A DNA stretch of 64,000 bases from Photobacterium profundum. Lineage in GTDB: Bacteria > Pseudomonadota > Gammaproteobacteria > Enterobacterales > Vibrionaceae. The stretch is from positions 62,001 through 126,000 of the forward strand of contig NZ_PYOD01000011.1 in assembly GCF_003026285.1 (NCBI RefSeq), in the 5' to 3' direction. Positions 59,550-64,000 of the stretch are shown here, piece after piece. Made by a program: the position numbers and the translations under genes. Every line of letters starts with the position of its first letter. Position 1 is the first letter of the stretch. The notes under the pieces are model-generated. The model made no database searches. It was not told the DNA's origin and was given only the letters and a program-made list of their open reading frames with translations.

Positions 59550-62423
59550 TTACAGTGCTGCGATCGTTTCTTTTTGAGCTTCTAGTTTCACCAAGGTTTC
59601 CTGGTAACCTTCTAGTTTCTCACGTTCTTTCGTAATAACAACTTCTGGCGCTTTAGCAACAAAACCTTGGTTGTTAAGCTTACCTTCGATACGCTTAATC
59701 TCACCTTGTGTCTTTGCTACTTCTTTATCAAGACGAGCAAGCTCAGCATCTTTGTCGATAAGACCTGCCATTGGGATCATCAACTCAGATTTACCCACAA
59801 GCGATGTTGCACATGCAGGTGTTGCTTCACCTTCAGCTAGTACTTTGATGCTGTCTAGTTTGGCAAGAGAAGTCAGTACTATTTCGTTTGCTTGGATACG
59901 AGCTGCATCTTTTTCATCTGCAACTTTAATCATCACGTCTAAGCCTTTGCTTGGCGCGATGTCGTATTCAGCACGTAGGTTACGGATACTTGAGATAAAG
60001 GCTTTCACCCACTCAAGATCGGCAACAACGTCAGGGTTGAAGTTATCTTCATTAAACTGAGGCAGAGCCTGAGTCATGATAGTTTCACCGTCAACACCAG
60101 CAACCAGCGGTTTCACACTCTGCCAGATTGATTCTGTAATGTACGGAAGTACAGGATGAGCAAGACGCAGTGTCTTCTCTAGAACCGTAATGAGTGTGTA
60201 ACGCGTTGCACGTTGCTGTGCTTCAGAACCTTTCCATAGTACAGGCTTAGTTAATTCTAAGTACCAGTCACAGAACTGGTTCCAAATGAATTCATACAGT
60301 GTGTTTGCTGCCATATCTAAACGGAAGTTATCGATGTGGGCATTAAACTCTTTCGCTGCTAGTTCGAACTGAGATTGAATCCATTGGTCAGCTAAAGAGA
60401 ATTCCATCTCTGCAGCATTGCCAAGATCTGAAGTCATACCACAATCTTGATCTTCTGTGTTCATCAGTACGTAACGGCTTGCGTTCCATAGTTTATTACA
60501 GAAGTTACGGTAACCTTCTAGACGCTTCATATCCCAATTGATATCACGACCAGTCGATGCCATTGCAGCAAGTGTAAAGCGTAGTGCGTCAGTACCGTAG
60601 GCTTCAATACCGCCTTCGAATGCTTTACGCGTTTGCTTTTCAATTTTTGCAGCAAGCTTTGGCTGCATCATGTTGCCACAACGCTTTTCAACTAACTCTT
60701 CAAGGCCAATACCGTCAATCATATCGATTGGGTCAAGTACGTTACCTTTAGATTTAGACATTTTGTCACCGTTTTCATCACGGATTAGACCCGTAACGTA
60801 AACAGTTTTGAATGGTACTTGTGGTTTACCGTTTTCATCTTTACAGAAGTGCATGGTCATCATGATCATGCGAGCAACCCAGAAGAAAATAATATCAAAG
60901 CCAGTTACAAGTACATCTGAAGGGTGGAATGTTTTAAGGTCAGGCGTTTGTTCAGGCCAACCTTGAGTTCCAAATGTCCAAAGTGCAGATGAGAACCATG
61001 TATCAAGTACATCATCGTCTTGGCGCAGTACAACAACAGGTGCAAGATTGTTATTAGCACGTACTTCTTCTTCAGTACGGCCTACATACACTTTACCTTC
61101 GTTGTCATACCAAGCTGGGATACGGTGGCCCCACCAAAGTTGACGAGAAATACACCAATCTTGAATATCACGCATCCAAGAGAAGTACATGTTTTCGTAT
61201 TGCTTAGGTACGAATTGAATTTCACCGTCTTCAACTGCTTTTGTTGCAGTCTCTGCAAGTGGAGCAGCACGTACGTACCACTGGTCTGTTAGCATTGGTT
61301 CGATAACCACACCACCACGATCGCCGTACGGTACAGTCAGATCGTGATCTTTAACTTCGTCAAGTAGACCTAATTCATCAAATTCTGCCACGATAGCTTT
61401 ACGTGCAGCGAAACGTTCCATGCCATGGTATTTAGCTGGAAGTTCTGAACAGTAAGCATCGTTTGCTTCACCGTTAGTATCGAACACTTCAGCTGCATCA
61501 CGGATGTCTGCATTGAAGGTTAGAATGTTGATCATTGGTAGGCTGTGACGTTTGCCTACTTCATAATCGTTGAAATCATGCGCAGGGGTAATCTTTACAC
61601 AACCCGTGCCTTTATCCATATCAGCGTGTTCATCGCCAACAATCGGAATTAAACGACCAACGATGGGTAGTTCGATATGTTTACCGATAAGATCTTTATA
61701 ACGAGGATCTTCAGGGTTCACTGCAACACCCGTATCGCCAAGCATTGTTTCTGGACGCGTGGTTGCTACAACGATGTAATCTTTGCCGTCTGCTGTTTTT
61801 ACGCCATCCGCAAGCGGGTAACGGAAATGCCACATAAAGCCTTTTTTGTCTTTATTTTCAACTTCAAGATCCGAAATTGCAGTGTGCAGTTTTGGATCCC
61901 AGTTAACGAGGCGTTTACCACGGTAGATAAGGTCGTCTTCAAATAGACGAACAAATACTTCTTGAACCGCGTTAGACAAACCGTCATCCATAGTGAAGCG
62001 CTCACGCTCCCAGTCTACAGATGCACCTAGGCGGCGAAGCTGTTGAGTGATGTTACCACCCGACTCAGCTTTCCATTCCCAGATCTTATCGATGAACGCA
62101 TCACGACCGTAGTCGTGCTTAGTTTTGCCTTCTTCAGCAGCAATTTTACGTTCCACAACCATTTGGGTTGCGATACCTGCGTGGTCAGTACCGACTTGCC
62201 AAAGGGTATTTTTACCTTTCATTCGCTCACAACGGATCAGGGTATCCATAATGGTATCCTGAAATGCGTGGCCCATGTGCAGGCTACCAGTGACGTTTGG
62301 CGGTGGAATCATGATGCTGTATGCATCTTTAGATGTATCACCGTGAGGCTTGAAGTAACCAGCCTCTTCCCAGCGCTGATATAGCGCTTGTTCAATTGAT
62401 TGTGGGTTGTATGTCTTTTCCAT
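59550..62423 (-). CDS. valS: Valyl-tRNA synthetase
   Basis: Charges tRNA-Val with valine and edits threonine. It is 957 residues (E. coli 951), class Ia. The HIGH motif is HMGH at about residues 49-52, in PPPNVTGSLHMGHAF. The editing (CP1) domain follows (about 190-340, with TTRPETMLGDTGVAV). The KMSKS motif is DKMSKSKGN near residue 555. The C-terminal coiled coil has VAKTQGEIKRIEGKLNN. The start is the ATG giving MEKTYNPQSIEQALY; a further 41 in-frame codons upstream are rejected because they overlap holC. The order pepA-holC-valS is that of E. coli; the gap to holC is 28 bases. Confidence 0.98.
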   Translation of the reverse strand: MEKTYNPQSIEQALYQRWEEAGYFKPHGDTSKDAYSIMIPPPNVTGSLHMGHAFQDTIMDTLIRCERMKGKNTLWQVGTDHAGIATQMVVERKIAAEEGKTKHDYGRDAFIDKIWEWKAESGGNITQQLRRLGASVDWERERFTMDDGLSNAVQEVFVRLFEDDLIYRGKRLVNWDPKLHTAISDLEVENKDKKGFMWHFRYPLADGVKTADGKDYIVVATTRPETMLGDTGVAVNPEDPRYKDLIGKHIELPIVGRLIPIVGDEHADMDKGTGCVKITPAHDFNDYEVGKRHSLPMINILTFNADIRDAAEVFDTNGEANDAYCSELPAKYHGMERFAARKAIVAEFDELGLLDEVKDHDLTVPYGDRGGVVIEPMLTDQWYVRAAPLAETATKAVEDGEIQFVPKQYENMYFSWMRDIQDWCISRQLWWGHRIPAWYDNEGKVYVGRTEEEVRANNNLAPVVVLRQDDDVLDTWFSSALWTFGTQGWPEQTPDLKTFHPSDVLVTGFDIIFFWVARMIMMTMHFCKDENGKPQVPFKTVYVTGLIRDENGDKMSKSKGNVLDPIDMIDGIGLEELVEKRCGNMMQPKLAAKIEKQTRKAFEGGIEAYGTDALRFTLAAMASTGRDINWDMKRLEGYRNFCNKLWNASRYVLMNTEDQDCGMTSDLGNAAEMEFSLADQWIQSQFELAAKEFNAHIDNFRLDMAANTLYEFIWNQFCDWYLELTKPVLWKGSEAQQRATRYTLITVLEKTLRLAHPVLPYITESIWQSVKPLVAGVDGETIMTQALPQFNEDNFNPDVVADLEWVKAFISSIRNLRAEYDIAPSKGLDVMIKVADEKDAARIQANEIVLTSLAKLDSIKVLAEGEATPACATSLVGKSELMIPMAGLIDKDAELARLDKEVAKTQGEIKRIEGKLNNQGFVAKAPEVVITKEREKLEGYQETLVKLEAQKETIAAL

Positions 62424-62451
62424 AGCGCTCTTAGAAGGATCGATGTGGGAA

Positions 62452-62904
62452 TTAGGGCGTCTCAGGGGCAGTGGCGGTCTGTATTTGAATGCCAGCAAGG
62501 CGATAAGCCTTGTAACGTTCACGTGCCAACTGCTTGAGGTTTTCATCGCAAGGGACGAAGTCTATCACTTGTGGGAAGGTTACGGCAAAATTTGGTGTAT
62601 CTTGACCCAAATTTATTAGCAAGCCCCGTCGTCCACTATGTCGTAAACCGGGCCAGCCTATTTCAACAGGTGATCCGCCTCGTGGTCCTTCTCCAATTAA
62701 ATTGTGAGGAACGAAGTTATCAGGCTCTTGTTGCCATAAATACTCATCAAGTTGTTCTGCTTGTGCCTTATTTTCAGCTAGCAGATAAACTTTGTTACCT
62801 TGCTGGTAACTCAATGCTGCCTGATGACAAGAAAAATGAAGCAGATAGTCGCTATCAGCTTCAAGATGTTTATCTTCAATTATATAAAAAGTAGCATGAG
62901 TCAT
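62452..62904 (-). CDS. holC: DNA polymerase III subunit chi
   Basis: Clamp-loader accessory that binds SSB and the psi subunit, linking the replisome to SSB-coated DNA. It is 150 residues (E. coli HolC 147). It begins MTHATFYIIEDKHLEAD. PHNLIGEGPRGGSPVEIGWP and VIDFVPCDENLKQLARERYKAYR are diagnostic (here PHNLIGEGPRGGSP and LKQLARERYKAYR). Between pepA and valS in the same direction; the pepA terminator precedes it, so a promoter may lie within the short gap or pepA 3' end. Confidence 0.95.
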   Translation of the reverse strand: MTHATFYIIEDKHLEADSDYLLHFSCHQAALSYQQGNKVYLLAENKAQAEQLDEYLWQQEPDNFVPHNLIGEGPRGGSPVEIGWPGLRHSGRRGLLINLGQDTPNFAVTFPQVIDFVPCDENLKQLARERYKAYRLAGIQIQTATAPETP

Positions 62905-62916
62905 AATATTTTTCTC

Positions 62917-62947
62917 AAAAAGAAAGGGACCTTTAGGCCCCTCTTTT
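62917..62947 (-). terminator. Terminator after pepA
   Basis: On the minus strand GGGGCC and GGTCCC form a G+C-rich stem (with one wobble) with outer A/T pairs and TTTCTTTTT following. It lies in the 51-base gap between pepA and holC, so it may only partly stop readthrough into holC-valS. Confidence 0.6.
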
Positions 62948-62955
62948 TAGCTGTC

Positions 62956-64000
62956 TTATTCGACGTTTTCGAGGCCTGCGCGGTTTAACAGGAACTGGAC
63001 CAGTAATGGTACTGGACGACCTGTTGAACCTTTCTCTTTACCGCCAACCCAAGCTGTACCCGCGATATCGAGGTGAGCCCAGTTATACTTTTTCGTAAAG
63101 CGTGATAAGAAACAACCAGCTGTAATTGTGCCAGCGCCTGCTGAGCCAAGGTTTGCCATATCGGCAAATGGGCTTGCAATTTGATCTTGATATTCATCAG
63201 ACATTGGTAAACGCCATGCGCGATCACCTGATTGCTCAGATGCGTTGATCAATTCATGCGCTAGTGGGTTATGGTTACCCAGTAGTCCACTAATGTGATG
63301 ACCAAGTGCGACAACACATGCGCCAGTCAGGGTTGCAACATCGACAACACACTCTGGTTCAAAGCGCTCTACATACGTTAGCGCATCACAAAGTACTAAG
63401 CGGCCTTCAGCATCGGTATTCAACACTTCAACTGTTTGGCCTGACATCGTGGTAATAATGTCACCAGGTCGATAAGCATTGCCACCTGGCATATTTTCAC
63501 AGCCAGCTATAATACCAACTACATTGATCGGTAGATTTAGCTTAGCCAGTGATTTCATTGCACCAAATACTGATGCTGCACCACACATGTCGTATTTCAT
63601 TTCATCCATTTGAGCGGATGGTTTAATTGAAATACCACCTGAATCAAAGGTTAACCCTTTACCGACCAATACAATTGGTTTCGCGTCTGGATCAGCACTG
63701 CCTTTGTATTCAATGACTGACATCATGGCTTCATTTTTAGAGCCTTGACCTACCGCTAGATAAGATGTCATGCCAAGCTCTTTCATTTCCTGTTCACCAA
63801 TAATTTTGGTGGTGACAGTGTCAAAATCATCAGCAAGGCGACGTGCTTGTGAGGCTAAATACGCTGGGTTAGCCACGTTTGGTGGCATGTTACCTAGATC
63901 TTTGCTCGCCTTAACACCTGATGCGACAGCAAGACCATGGGTAATAGCGCGTTCACCTAGTGACAGTTCACGACGTGTTGGTACATTAAAAACTAATTTA
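62956..64000 (-). CDS. pepA: Leucyl aminopeptidase PepA (5' end outside window)
   Basis: Hexameric M17 aminopeptidase; in E. coli PepA is also a DNA-binding protein that assists Xer recombination and represses carAB. About 347 residues of the C-terminal catalytic part are present; the frame is open to the window edge. Signatures: GLTFDSGGISIKPSAQMDEMKYDMCGAA, split here as GLTFDSGGIS near the metal site and DEMKYDMCGAA; and the metal-binding NTDAEGRLVLCDALTY (NTDAEGRL). The N-terminal domain and start codon lie beyond 64000. The visible ATG at 63888 is internal (MPPN follows LGN in the family). Confidence 0.97.
   Translation of the reverse strand, partial: KLVFNVPTRRELSLGERAITHGLAVASGVKASKDLGNMPPNVANPAYLASQARRLADDFDTVTTKIIGEQEMKELGMTSYLAVGQGSKNEAMMSVIEYKGSADPDAKPIVLVGKGLTFDSGGISIKPSAQMDEMKYDMCGAASVFGAMKSLAKLNLPINVVGIIAGCENMPGGNAYRPGDIITTMSGQTVEVLNTDAEGRLVLCDALTYVERFEPECVVDVATLTGACVVALGHHISGLLGNHNPLAHELINASEQSGDRAWRLPMSDEYQDQIASPFADMANLGSAGAGTITAGCFLSRFTKKYNWAHLDIAGTAWVGGKEKGSTGRPVPLLVQFLLNRAGLENVE

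Noticed and set aside
62424..62546. 41-codon N-terminal extension of valS
   Set aside because: Overlaps holC and has no similarity to valyl-tRNA synthetases.
1..64000. CRISPR array, prophage, integron or defence island
   Set aside because: No regularly spaced direct repeats, phage genes, integrase or cas-like proteins are visible; most genes are core functions.

Overview
The window looks like the chromosome of a marine gammaproteobacterium of the family Vibrionaceae, most probably a Photobacterium. This is judged from protein resemblance remembered by eye, moderate-to-low G+C, Vibrio-type gene versions (a PiT/DUF47 phosphate pair, GspA/GspB, YqeY inside the rpsU-dnaG operon) and Vibrionaceae-style short repeats. 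No database search was possible, so genus is an inference. Almost every gene is a core housekeeping gene, and none appears frameshifted. ilvI (left edge) and pepA (right edge) are cut by the window.

Layout. 1-2.6 kb: ilvIH (branched-chain amino acid synthesis) and a tiny predicted membrane protein. 2.6-5.8 kb: a GntR regulator, pyruvate kinase pykF and tRNA-Ile2(CAU). 5.9-10.6 kb: the macromolecular synthesis operon rpsU-yqeY-dnaG-rpoD on the minus strand. 10.7-15.7 kb: tsaD, plsY, folB-folK-uppP and cca. 16-18.7 kb: gspA-gspB. 18.7-25.9 kb: ygiM, PiT transporter plus DUF47 partner, ygiF, a K+ channel and a chemoreceptor. 26-30.6 kb: glnE and hldE. 30.6-40.8 kb: tolC, then divergently nudF-yqiB-cpdA-yqiA-parE-parC, plsC and idi. 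Much of 5.7-40.1 kb keeps the Escherichia coli order around rpoD, cca, glnE, tolC and parC.

At about 40.8-41 kb the gene order switches to a second E. coli-like neighbourhood (ridA, pyrI-pyrB-pyrL, argF, rraB, yjgN, valS-holC-pepA). A 162-bp dispersed repeat lies at this junction. Into this block are inserted argR, a lipoprotein serine protease, an arginine deiminase set (YfcC-type carrier, arcA, arcC, argF/arcB), a beta-mannosidase, a MarR-GNAT fusion, an M48 peptidase and a DUF2061 protein.

Functional logic. Arginine and pyrimidine metabolism sit together: ArgR, carbamate kinase, ornithine and aspartate carbamoyltransferases all use or make carbamoyl phosphate. The pyrBI leader retains three control elements known from E. 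coli: an AATTTG start region, a leader peptide and a UTP-sensing terminator.

The most notable non-gene signals are: two copies of a 162-bp MITE-like repeat (40801 and 58661, opposite orientations); a 263-bp element with near-perfect 23-bp terminal inverted repeats between the YfcC carrier gene and arcA; a 21-codon reading frame upstream of the carrier gene whose ribosome-binding region copies that of arcA; a consensus FNR site at 52027; and several long perfect palindromes upstream of pykF, rpoD and parE. I found no CRISPR array, prophage, transposase or defence system.
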